Assembly: GCA_025403435.1 (NCBI GenBank)
Contig: CM046341.1
Span: forward strand, 22,033,460 to 22,097,459
DNA: 64,000 bases
From: Artocarpus heterophyllus
Lineage: Eukaryota; Streptophyta; Magnoliopsida; Rosales; Moraceae
Direction: 5' to 3'
Shown: one piece after another, positions 23,807-33,839 of the stretch
Layout of the letters: every line of letters starts with the position of its first letter
Numbering within the stretch: position 1 is the stretch's first letter
Position numbers and translations under genes: made by a program
The notes under the pieces: generated by a model
Told to the model about the DNA's origin: nothing
Database searches by the model: none
Seen by the model: the letters and a program-made list of their open reading frames with translations, nothing else

Positions 23807-25807
23807 TGTCGGAAACAAAGTGCGCAACGGAATTTTTAAAATTTTTCATCAGAGTAATTTCCAAAACACAAGTTTGACATGTTATATGTATAAATTAAAC
23901 AGTTCTTACTAACCTCAGTGTGCCGAAGAACCTCCGCAACCCGTGTAGAGAAGTAACGTTCCAGAAGAGCCTCAACCAACTGGTCTTCTTTGCTATTCTC
24001 TATCCACAACCGGAGTGAGTGTGGGCTCACACGTACAGCTCTTCCACCGGTGACTCTCCTTCCAACCAACAGAGAGAACCCAAAGCTAGTGCTTGTGATT
24101 TGTGAACAAAAGCTCTCAGGGAGTTTTCAGATGCTCACTAGAAGAGTATCACTCTTAATCTCTCAAATTGATCTAAGTAAATCATGAGACTCACTCCCTT
24201 TTTTATACCTATTGGTCCTGGGGTCAGTCCATATCAGATTAGGTCTCAAAAACTCAAAAACAGAATCAAGTTCGGATCAATATCTGATAAGATCCGCTTG
24301 AAAATGCGTAATCTTGTCTCCACTGATCGGCAGGCCGAACAGGCCGAACACATCATCCGGCAGGCCGATCTCTCAAGAAAAAATCTCCGCGAATCTTTTA
24401 TTTTCCACCCGAGATTCTAAGGGATAAAGTCTCAGTTTTGATTCAAATAACCCAATAGAGAAGTTATCTGATCAAAACAAACTTTATCAAGATAATCTCT
24501 AAGAAAATAAATCAATTCACAATAATTCTACAAGTTTATCTTGATCTAATTTATCCAAAATTAAATCAACCGATAAACAGACAAGAATTATGTGATCGCA
24601 ATAATTCAACAAGTTTATCTTGAACTAATTTCTTACAAAATTAATTCAATCAATAAACAGACATGAATTATTTGATTCTTACAAATTTTAAACCAATCTG
24701 ATAAATCTGACATAAGTCACCAATTATTGGAAAAACACGCCGTGTTGTTACAGGACTTTGTGAGCTAGCAAAGGGGACCAAAATGGACCTATAAAGTTCA
24801 AGCTCATGATAATTATGAAACCCAATATCCCAGATATACATTTCACAATTATCAACTCCAACGCTACTCCACTAAAAGCTTGGAGCTGCACTCTCGAACT
24901 TTATAGAATTACGAAGCTCGTGTAGCCAAGTCTCCATGACATATCATAGTGTATCGTATCCCCATATGATAATCCATAATCGGCTTAAGGACAAGTTCTG
25001 TCTTACCTTCCCGATTATTTTTATCTTACGTTCCATTGTCTCACCATTAGAAAACTTACCATCTAAAGATAGTATACCATTCGGTTACACCTATGTATCC
25101 AAATGGTTGAGCGCTCCAGTTTTCCAATTACAGGACAACGCATATAAGAGGATATCATTACTCCTAAAGAGGAGCTATGGATTCCATATCTATGAATAAT
25201 AAGTCTACGCTATCAAGAGTCATGCCTCTAACGTACCGGCATGCATACCACTATAGAGATGTGGGAGTCACCCATTGGTACATCAAAAGACACAAGTCGA
25301 GACAACGGGCCCACTATTCATCTCAGGATTAAGATACAATACAAATGACTGTCTAAAGTGAATCGATTTGCCAAGACAGAATTATTAATCCAAATCAATT
25401 CACTTTATGTCCCAATCTAATACGTCGTCACCTATGACAACGCGCCAATGTTTCTATTCATAGAGTCCAACTCCAATGGCCAAGACAAACCATCTCCCAA
25501 AAGGGATATAGACAACATAACAATCTTTACATGAATAAAGCGCCTAACTTTATTCCCTCGATTGCGGATCATACGTTTTAGACCGTCACCTTAAGAATCG
25601 TGTCTACCGCATAATCATCCCATCATATGCCCAATTCTTAAGGTTTAGACTGACAGTCTCAGACTACTGTTTGCTTATCATACATTCAACAAATATGAAT
25701 GTAAAGAGGACAAGATTTGGTATATATAAATGAATAAATTCTTTATTGATAAAAATGTCTCCAAAAACATATTACATTTTTACTCCTTAGGGCATACATG
25801 TATAACA
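23807..25807 (-). repeat. 5' LTR of the nested Copia
   Basis: 2,001 bp, TGTCGGAAAC ... TATAACA on the plus strand. It drives the element. The inverted-repeat cluster here (24323-24371) is shorter than in the 3' LTR. Confidence 0.93.
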
Positions 25808-25812
25808 ACTTT

Positions 25813-26546
25813 TAGGGTGCTGATGTTGTAAAGGAATGTCACTATTCTCCAAGATGGACAATCAAACACCTCATTGGTTTAGAAATTTAAATTTTCTAAT
25901 TTTAATTTGGATGGCTGTCTATCTATTGAAGCTATTTTCTAATATTGCCTTTGATTTAAGTAAATTATGTTGGCTTGGGAAGTTAAAGATTGATTCATGG
26001 ATTTTGAGAGTTGTGCGATTGACTTTGTTTTATTGTTTATTTAGTTTTCTTATAAGCTCCAATCTTGACATAATTCAATGACTTAAAGGAAGTAAAAAAT
26101 TTTCAAGCTTTGGAATTTATGTGTAAGAATTGTAGGCTAGTATTATTGATGTCTACTTATGAAGGGTTATATAAATGAGGCATGATATGTTCTCTTGGTG
26201 GTTATGTGTACTCAATGGGATGAAACAAGATTGCAAAGGAGATTGACAATTATTAAGGGCCCTACTTATTTATTGTGTATGTCTATTGATGGAGCGAGAG
26301 ATTTAGATTTTTGAGTGTGTAGGGATTGTTCATGTTCTGCTCCTTTCCTAATATTAAATTTATGTGCATTTAAAGAGCTTTTATGACACCAAAAATTTCA
26401 ATTATTCTTCTGGCCATGTAGTAGGCCATCTTATTCATGTTTCCTTACAATTATAGTTCGGTTATATGTAAAATACCTTGTTTATTTTTCAAACCAATGT
26501 TAAACTTTTCAAATTTCAAGAACAAAATTTTTTAAGATAGGTGAAT
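25813..26546 (+). other. Internal region of LARD-like element, right part
   Basis: Continues the host element after the Copia insertion. No coding signal. The last bases before the right LTR (AAGATAGGTGAAT) stand where the polypurine tract should be but are only partly purine. Confidence 0.5.
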
Positions 26547-28957
26547 TGTAAAACCCATGGTTTTAATTGAAAAAGAATTCAAAATTTTAGGTCAATTTGA
26601 AATTTTTATCTTTGGGGTAGAAATTTATTCTAAAAAATTTAAAAAAATTCTGATCTTAAAAGTTCATATCTTCCCCCCACCTCATTTTTTTTCTTGTTCT
26701 CTTTTCTTTTCTTCTTTCTTTTTTTTTTCCTTCTTCCTTCCCGTGCAAACCAAGAAAGCCCCCTGCTTCTCCCATCCGACTTCCTTAGGCTGCGACCACT
26801 TGTACACTCCAACTGAATCAAACCATTGTTGCTCACAATCCTAGCCACCAGACTGTTGTCCCTTCACTTGTTGTACGTAGCTCGGAGCCAACCCATGGCC
26901 GCTACACCTCCTTGGCTTTTGACAGCCGATTCTGAAGCCGTTTGCTGCCACTTTCTTTGGCCAACCACTCCACCGTGTTCCCCATGCCAAGAGGAGCAAA
27001 CCTAGTCACCCATCAGCCGAATCATCGCCGAAAAATTTGACCACCCGCCACTTCCCTCGCGGCTTTTGTGCCATTTTCCAACAAACTGAGCCTCGTTTTG
27101 GAAAACCAAATTTACAACAATGATCTCGTGTCAAGAGCTTCATTTTGGTATCGATCTCCATAACCGTCTCATCGATCAACCATGGTCAACGCTAGTCAAA
27201 CTTAGTCCAAACGGTCAATAGTTGACCCCAACCAACAAATTGGAAAATATCATTCCGACCTATTTCCGACATTCTGGACTTGTTTATGGTGTTGGATTTG
27301 TAAGACAGAATTCCAAAGGCTATGTTTGTGATCAAAGTTTCAATAGATGACTCCGTTTTATATCTTCCTCCTACCAAATGTTGTCGACTAAGTCGGTACA
27401 AACTCTATTACTCATCTTTTTGATATTTTTATTTAATTAGTCAATAAAATTTGAAATTTAAAGCTAAATTATTTAGATTTCAATATATTATTATGGTTGT
27501 TGTTGTTATTGGCCTTATGATTATTGATGTGTTGTTGATCTCATAATCATCATCATCATTATTGTAATCTTTATTGTTATCATCATTATTTTTGTTGTTG
27601 TTGTTGTTTTTGTTACTCTTATCATTATTGTTATTATTTTTATCGTTATTAATATTACTATTATTAGCTAAAACTTGTTGTTGAATTGATTTATGTAAAC
27701 TTTGATATTGGTTTTTATCTTCATATTGAATGCCTATACATTTATTTTTTATTTGAGATTTGGGTCAATGATATGATGTAGGAGCTTGGCCTTAGAGTTT
27801 CTATGATATGATTAATGTGGAAGGAATGGTGAATGATATTGGATATATTCTTGTTATGTGATATAATATAGTCACTTTGAGTGGTGCATCTTGAAGTTAT
27901 GGCACACCACAATGTATTTATAAATTGTTTTCTTACAAGTTGAAAATTTTTTCAAAATTTCATCAAAAGCTTACTAACGTGGGTAGAATGATTTAGGATG
28001 TGTTTTTAGTAGTCAGATGTGTTATAACCAAATCCTCTAAATGTTGAGACCTTATTTAGCACCGTCGGACAAATCTTAAGGCCATCCAACAAATCTCAAA
28101 GTTATATCCTATGGGGTGCTCATTTGTTGGGGCACAATAGACATACATTTTTTGGTACCAACGATGTTAGATGGCCTATCTCACGGGGTGTTCTTTTGGG
28201 GCACAACGGACATAGAGTGTTCATTTGGGGCACGATGGAATTAATTATAATCTTTCTTCCTTTCCTTCACTAACAACCCAGGATGTGTGTAAAAGTAATT
28301 GACTGACTATTACAAATTGTTAGTTATTGATTGGTTTGTTAAATTGTGAACAGATGAATTTTTCTTATATAGATATGGGATTTTGTTTGATAACTCTATG
28401 AGGATTTTATAGGTAATATACTAATAAAAGGAAAAACCGAGAGGTAGGTAATAGATTTTCTGCTGGGCACGAGGTAGGTAATAGATTTTCTGCTGGGCAC
28501 TTGTGCTGACTCCCCCTGCTTTCCCCTTTCAGGTTAATTGATTGATCATCAGAGTCTGGGATTGTCATGGATGTTTCTTGCTGTCCGATTGGTATACACT
28601 CTCTATAATTTTCTTTGTGCATGGAAGATACATAAATTGGACATTCCCAATAGATGATTGATTATTTATGAACTCTCTTTTATATGTTATTTGAATCTAT
28701 TTTTATTTATTTTAACTAAAGCTGCGTAGCTGTATTTTTACTTAGTTTATATGTATTCATTTAAAATTTGTATATCTCTGTCTTAAATTTTCTATTTGTA
28801 TTTTTATCTTTCTATTTGATATTTAAGACTCCGGAGCATATTGAAGAATTTTTATAAATTTATGAATCCCACAACAGTTTCCAAGTATTTTGGACTTTTC
28901 AGATCTTTAAAAATATTTTTTTTAATTTAGTCACTACCTCGGTTTTGGGCCGTGACA
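26547..28957 (+). repeat. 3' LTR of the LARD-like element
   Basis: 2,411 bp, TGTAAAACCC ... CCGTGACA, followed by the target duplication CTCGG. It differs from the left LTR by scattered substitutions, a changed triplet tract and a 30-bp tandem duplication. Confidence 0.85.
28441..28500 (+). repeat. Exact 30-bp tandem duplication
   Basis: GAGGTAGGTAATAGATTTTC plus ten more bases are repeated without change. The left LTR has one copy at the matching place (about 13107), so the duplication arose after insertion or during the last replication. Confidence 0.9.
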
Positions 28958-29222
28958 CTCGGCCTAGGATTGAAAGGCACACAACCTATAATAATGAAAA
29001 ATGAGAAAACAATGGCAAGGGTGCAAAGGCACAAGGAATTGGGGCAAAGGTATGAAAAAGAGCGCAAGGAAACTGCTAAAGCCTGGTGTCCTAGGAATTA
29101 GAGGTGCATGACCTAGTGGAGGTGGATGGGCTTGGGATTGGAGAAGCATGACCTAAGGTTCGGGCGCTTTTGACCTAGGATTGAGGGGCACACGACCTAT
29201 GATAAAGAAAAATGAGAAAAAA
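28958..29222 (+). repeat. Right copies of the local target repeat
   Basis: After CTCGG the target sequence resumes. It contains two diverged units beginning CCTAGGATTGA and continuing GGCACAC(A/G)ACCTAT, GAAAAATGAGAAAA (28963-29012 and 29174-29222), and between them the CACAAGGAATTGGGGCAAAGG ... GCATGACCTAAGG block that also exists at 11080-11215. Confidence 0.6.
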
Positions 29223-29861
29223 AAAAGGCATCACATTAAAAAAATAAAGAAGCAAATAAAAGGGGTAAGATATGTTTGACACAATTGTGCATAGGAAAAA
29301 AAAAGTGACTTCTGCCATAGTGAATCAGAGACTTTTTTGAGTATGATGTTTTGATAAAGAGATGTTATAAAATTTAATGTGGTTCTACAGTACACCCTTG
29401 GATTAGGAACAAAAAGAGAGAAGTCACAAGTGAGGAGTACTATAAATGGGACTCTATATAAATACAAATTAGTACACTCACATAATCAAGAAAGTTAGAC
29501 TCTCAAATCTCCTAAAATTGCATAAAGTCAAAACAACTGATTAATGCAATTCGATATAATATGTTACCTTTCCTGGTAAAAAAATTGCTTACTCGAACAT
29601 GTAAATTTGCAAGTCCATGCAGTACTCTCTATTATTAATTAAATAAAAGCAATCTCTGTATCTAGGGTTTTTTCCTTTTTTTTTGGATACCATCTCTGTT
29701 TCTAGTTTTAATTAACAAACCTAAAGAGTTTTTATTGTGGAAAAATAGGTTCGAACTGCAAAAATTTGGGAGTGGGAGATGGTTAAATTTCGAAAAAAAA
29801 TGAGCGCATCTCATTACATGCGGCAGAATTAATTGAAATAATACAATGGAAATTGTTTCAG
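29223..29861 (+). other. Non-coding, presumed intron 3 sequence upstream of the FT-like exon
   Basis: AT-rich, with TATAAATA-like words near 29440-29460. I looked for the small FT exons 2 and 3 here and upstream and did not find them. The last bases form an acceptable 3' splice site, TTGTTTCAG ending at 29861. Confidence 0.4.
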
Positions 29862-30094
29862 GTCAGGAGTTGGCGTGTTACGAGAGTCCACAACCAACTG
29901 TAGGGATTCACCGTTTAGTGCTTGTGTTGTTGCGGCAGCTTGGAAGGCAGTCAGTCTTTGCGCCGGGGTGGCACCAGAACTTCAACACCAGAGATTTTGG
30001 TGAGATCTACAATCTGGGATTGCCAGTTGCTGCTGTTTATTTCAACTGCCAGAAAGAAAGTGGTCCGGGTGGCAGGACTGCTTGTCGAAGCTAA
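29862..30094 (+). CDS. FT-like: FLOWERING LOCUS T-like (PEBP) gene, last exon only
   Basis: The 76 residues match exon 4 of plant [15 protein letters not shown], then segment [15 protein letters not shown], then [23 protein letters not shown] and a C-terminus with SGPGGR. FT is a mobile phosphatidylethanolamine-binding-protein relative that joins 14-3-3 and FD to start flowering. The Gln that separates FT from TFL1 (position 140 in Arabidopsis) is kept (W-H-Q-N), and the APGW core is FT-like; the Tyr of TVYAPGW is Phe and the Arg after Trp is His. The exon follows an AG acceptor (29860-29861) and starts in the second base of a Gly codon, the same phase as Arabidopsis FT exon 4. It has no stop until TAA at 30092-30094. 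Exons 1-3 were not found in the window, so they are further upstream beyond a very long intron, or this is a gene fragment. The Met at 29846 is intronic. Confidence 0.82.
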
Positions 30095-30310
30095 AAACAT
30101 CCAATATATATCGTTCGCTTTAGATTTTATCATGCATGAATAAGGGTAAAATAACCACCTTATATTACTGTTAGCAAACGGAATTCAAATTTTTGTGAGA
30201 AACTATAAATTAAAAGATGTTTAATTAGCCCGGAAGCAAACACGTGTTATATGTTGTATCTTTAGTTTAAAGTGTAACTCATAAATGACGTTGCTATATC
30301 ATATTATAAA
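30095..30310 (+). other. 3' flank of the FT-like exon
   Basis: AT-rich presumed 3' UTR and flank. No clear AATAAA signal could be fixed. A CACTA-type MITE begins 217 bp after the stop codon. Confidence 0.35.
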
Positions 30311-31080
30311 CACTACAAGAAAAACTACATTTAACGACATATTATTCACGACATGTAGTTTTTAAATGTCGTTAAAAAGTACATACAACGACATCTCCAA
30401 CAAATATGTCGTTAATAACATTTGAAATAATAATTAACGACATCTATATAAATGTCGTATTAAAGGTCTGATGAGACTGTAAAAGTGTCCATTTTCTAAA
30501 GCTTAAATAATTTATTTACGCTTTTATTTCTCATTAAATCCTCTAATTAATAGCATTTTGTGTTAATAAGTATTTTTGTGTCTTAGTGTGAAAATGTGTT
30601 TAAAAATGCGTTTTTAGTGTGTTTTTATGTTTAATAATATTTTTAGTAATTTTTAGAGTCATTTCAGTGTATTAAATGTGTGTTTAGTTTGTAAATAGTT
30701 AAAACTGTAAAAGTAATGCGGTTATTTTATTTTGAGCCTTAATGTATTTGATAGTGTGTTTTAAGTTTGTAAATATGTTCTATTATATTTTTAGTAATTT
30801 TTAAAAATATTTTCAAGCCATAAAAATTATATTTGTGCTAAACCGTAAGGGACTGGAAATTTTAGGAGTTTTTATCTATTTTTATGTGTTTTAGTGTAAG
30901 TAAATATTTTTAATATTTTTGTAAATATTATGTTTGTAAAATAATTAATATTAGTGTGTTTATGATTTTTAGATTTGAAATCTAGAGAAAAAAAGGAGCA
31001 AAACGACACCAAAACAGATAAAATCAGACATCAAATGCATCAAAAATCTTTGAAATATTCAAAATTCAAAAGGAAGAGGA

Positions 31081-31287
31081 CACGTGGCGTCATGGGAGCC
31101 GTCGGATTCACTGCCAAATTAATCTCAACCGTTCGAGGAAGAGACGCGTGTCAACGCGTCATCCGGTGCATCAGCAGAATCTTAGAGTGCAGTCCACGTG
31201 TCTAAATTGATTGGCGCGTGTAACAAGCTGCAGGCGTGGCAGGGGAGTCTCAGGCTGCTTTGGATCGTGTGCGGTCATGTCCACGTG
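31081..31287. promoter_or_regulatory. Three G-boxes (CACGTG) in the solo LTR
   Basis: CACGTG occurs at 31081-31086 (context ACACGTGGC, a classical ABRE), 31195-31200 (CCACGTGTC) and 31282-31287 (CCACGTGA), 300-500 bp upstream of the LTR TATA box. Binding sites for bZIP/bHLH factors in plants. Three in 207 bp of AT-rich DNA is more than expected by chance. Confidence 0.55.
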
Positions 31288-31582
31288 AATCCGTTCTCTG
31301 AACTGTCAGATCTGAATACTTTGACTCATCCATCGGCCTTAAATCTAGGCCCCACCTGGGCCCATTCTCGAGCGTATGATAGCCGTTGGATCACGCATTT
31401 AACGGTCAAGATCAGCCCATTTCAATACTGTCAGCTGCCGCATCACACAAGATCTCAAAGACAAATTCGCATTCTCAGGAACGCAAATCAACGTGAAAGA
31501 AGGAAGAAAATGATTCGAATTGGTCAACTTTCAACAGGAAAAAAACATTAATTACAAGTGACCATTAATGAATCCTATCCTC

Positions 31583-31590
31583 TATAAATA
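31583..31590 (+). promoter_or_regulatory. TATA box of the solo LTR
   Basis: TATAAATA in the context CCTCTATAAATACCGAGG. A transcript would start near 31620 and run toward 32587 and then out through the MITE. Confidence 0.6.
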
Positions 31591-32966
31591 CCGAGGCATT
31601 TGCCTTAGTTAAAAAACCCCTCTTATAGTATGGAAATACTATTGTATTAGTTATAGTCCAGTTTTTATTCCAGTTTTCAGTCTAGTTTCTTGTAAAATAT
31701 TTTCTAGTTTATGTTGTAAAAATTATGCTCAATAATATTAGTAGTATTTTATTAATTATGTCTTTTTAAATTTCTTTTTAGCTAAGGGGAGAGGGGGAAA
31801 TTCTGGCAAAATTATCTTAAATATTTTTGTTTTTTCTTAGTTTTCTAAGCTGTTGTAATGCCAAAATATTTTCTTAGAAAACTTAGAATTTTAATATTTT
31901 CTTAGCTAGAACTCTGCCAAAATTACGGTTCTGATTTATCGACGATATAGACTGGCACGAAAAATGCTTGGGAGGACCTTGATTACTCGTAGATAGAGAA
32001 TGGCTCGGTAAATGCTTAACTTACTATCTTGGTTGTTATTTTAGTTAAGTTATGTTGAAATACTGCTTATTTATTAAGTTGTGTTTTTGCTACATTATAG
32101 ACATGGAATGACACAGTAAATGCTTGGTAAATCTTGATTTATTGTCGACATAGGATGGCATATACTTAAATCAACTAATAAATAAAAAGAGAAACTAAAA
32201 TATATTGAAGATAATTGTCAGAATAGAACCTTTGAACCTCAGTCCTATTATTATTGTTTTTTTACTTCTTTAAATTGTCGTTATTATTGTTGTTACTCTG
32301 CTTAAGTTACTATTTGCATTTTTTGTTATTAAAGTTCCAAATTATCAAAATTTAAAGATGAAAAATGTTGTAAAAATGTGTAAATATTGTAAATATATTC
32401 TGTGAATAATAAATATTAATCCTCAAATTTTTCAGCTTAAATAAAAAGAAAAAGTTAATATAATACATGTACTGGAACTGAATAAATCCTTCCCTGTAGG
32501 TTCGACCTCGGATTCACCGAGAAAATATTACTTGAGACAACCTTATACTTGAGGTTAGTTTAGAATGCGTAAATAGATGCGAGCCCAAGGTTTGCTTTTA
32601 ACGACAATAGTTTAGTGTCGTTAAATTATTTAACGACAAGTAGGAGATGTCGTCAAAGCCTTAGAGATTCTACGACACCCCTTATAGACGACATCTTGAC
32701 TAATATCGTCTATAATGGGGTGTCGTAGAATCTCTAAGGCTTTGACGACATCTCCTACTTGTCGTTAAATAATTTAACGACACTAAGCTATTGTTGTTAA
32801 AAGGAGACCTTTAATACGACATCTATATAGATGTCATTAATTATTATTTCAAATGTCGTTAATGACATCTTTGTTGGAGATGTTGTTGTATATACTTTTC
32901 AACGACATTCAAAAACTACATGTCGTAAATAATATGTCATTAAATGTAGGTTTTCTTGTAGTGAAA

Positions 32967-33586
32967 GACCTCTACGTCAGTAGAGAAGGTGGTTTTTAGT
33001 CTCCAATATGTCGGTTATTGTGTGCTCTATAATGAAAGATCGCCATTGTGTTGTCTGCTATTATTCTCTTGTTCTCCCGATAAATAAACTTTATGATTTC
33101 GGTCGAAACACTAAAGTTAATAATAAGAATTAAAACATTCACCAAATAATAATAATAATAATAATAAGAATTAAAAATTAAATAAGAGCTTTAAAAATTA
33201 AATACGAAAATAGAGAAGAGAAGACAAAGATAATTTAAACGTGGTTGGTAAGGTGCCTACATTCACATATTAGAACAAAAGAACATGTTTACTGGTAAAT
33301 AGCACTATGAATAGATATTACAACGTATATAAACAGGTAAATTATTCAAAATTAAATCAAAACATTTTCTAATACAAAAATAAGCATAAATAAAGGCAAA
33401 ACTATTAATGAAGAGACTTTCGTTATCAATATAACTTAGAAAAAATTCAAAGCTAGCGCACTGGTTAATGTTTCCGCTACAAGCAAGGGAAGGAAAAAGA
33501 AAAAGGTTAAAAACTAGCATATCGTATCGTTTGCCAGAATGCTTAATGTCTTAATCCATTAAAAAAAAAAAAGGGTATTGACTAGA
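32967..33586. other. Non-coding, with (AAT)n tract at 33145-33168
   Basis: No gene recognised. An AAT triplet microsatellite lies near 33145-33168 and a poly-A run near 33560. Confidence 0.35.
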
Positions 33587-33736
33587 TCAAAGAAACCCAC
33601 CTGCTTTTCTGACAGACGCTGGCAAATGCAGAACTCGTCGGTTCTGCAAGTTTGGAAGTTCCCATTCGTCGGAGATGATGATAATGTTCTTAAAGTTTCC
33701 GCTGGGCCAAGTTCGTCGACGTGTTGAATGCATCAT
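33587..33736 (-). CDS. Possible first exon or small ORF, unknown
   Basis: An ATG-ATG start at 33736 opens a 49-codon frame (MMHSTRRRTWPSGNFKNIII ...) in a block clearly richer in G+C than its surroundings. Upstream (33740-33840) is a CT-rich stretch like a plant 5' UTR, and near the end CAG|GTGGGTTTC could be a splice donor. No family is recognised. It may be the 5' exon of a lost gene or a captured gene fragment; a chance frame is equally possible. Confidence 0.22.
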   Translation of the reverse strand: MMHSTRRRTWPSGNFKNIIIISDEWELPNLQNRRVLHLPASVRKAGGFL

Positions 33737-33839
33737 ATTTGTAGGTTCTGACTTTGGTGGAAATTGAAATGCTTCCTAGGAGGAGAATGAAGAAGACGAA
33801 GAGACAAGTGAGAGAGAAAAAAGTTGCTGAGCATGAAAG

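Larger units (their letters stand above)
16164..25807 (-). mobile_element. Full-length Ty1/Copia LTR retrotransposon, nested
   Basis: 9,644 bp with 2.0-kb LTRs, primer-binding site, purine tract, gag and pol in Copia order (protease, integrase, RT, RNase H). It is flanked by a perfect 5-bp duplication ACTTT (16159-16163 and 25808-25812). Transcription would run on the minus strand, from the right LTR. The LTRs are very alike (about seven differences in the first 200 or so bases, by eye), so insertion was fairly recent and later than that of its host element. Gag-pol is broken by a frameshift and at least three stops, so it is not autonomous today. Confidence 0.95.
11228..28957 (+). mobile_element. 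Non-coding LTR retrotransposon (LARD-like) carrying a nested Copia
   Basis: Two direct LTRs, 11228-13593 and 26547-28957, start TGTAAAA and end CGTGACA, and the element is flanked by a perfect 5-bp duplication CTCGG (11223-11227 and 28958-28962). A primer-binding-like site follows the left LTR. Removing the nested Copia (16164-25807 plus one ACTTT) leaves about 3.3 kb of internal DNA with no recognisable gag or pol, so it is either a large retrotransposon derivative that depends on another element or a very decayed autonomous one. LTR start and end words resemble plant Gypsy LTRs. Orientation plus follows from the primer site. Confidence 0.85.
30469..32587 (+). mobile_element. Solo LTR inside the MITE
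   Basis: 2,119 bp starting TGATGAGAC and ending GAGCCCA, flanked by AGGTC (30464-30468) and AGGTT (32588-32592), a 5-bp duplication with one change. Deleting it restores the MITE arm so that it again pairs with the opposite arm (AAAGGTCT...TTTTAACGAC). No internal retroelement domains exist, so it is a product of LTR-LTR recombination. It contains a TATA box and G-boxes, and near 31930-32160 three imperfect copies of a unit ending AAATGCTT. The end (GGTTCGACCTCGGATTCACC) resembles the U5 ends of large plant Gypsy elements. Confidence 0.8.
30311..32963. mobile_element. CACTA-type palindromic MITE, split by a solo LTR
   Basis: Ends are CACTACAAGAAAA and its complement TTTTCTTGTAGTG, with a 3-bp flank AAA on both sides (30308-30310 and 32964-32966), as expected for CACTA transposons. 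Inside are many ACGACAT/ATGTCGT subterminal words. Without the inserted LTR the element is about 530 bp and almost one long hairpin, centred near 32700. Non-autonomous; it would be moved by a CACTA (En/Spm) transposase. Confidence 0.88.

Noticed and set aside
30975..31551. Two plus-strand frames between the MITE arms
   Set aside because: They lie in the U3 part of the solo LTR, upstream of its TATA box, and have no recognisable protein.
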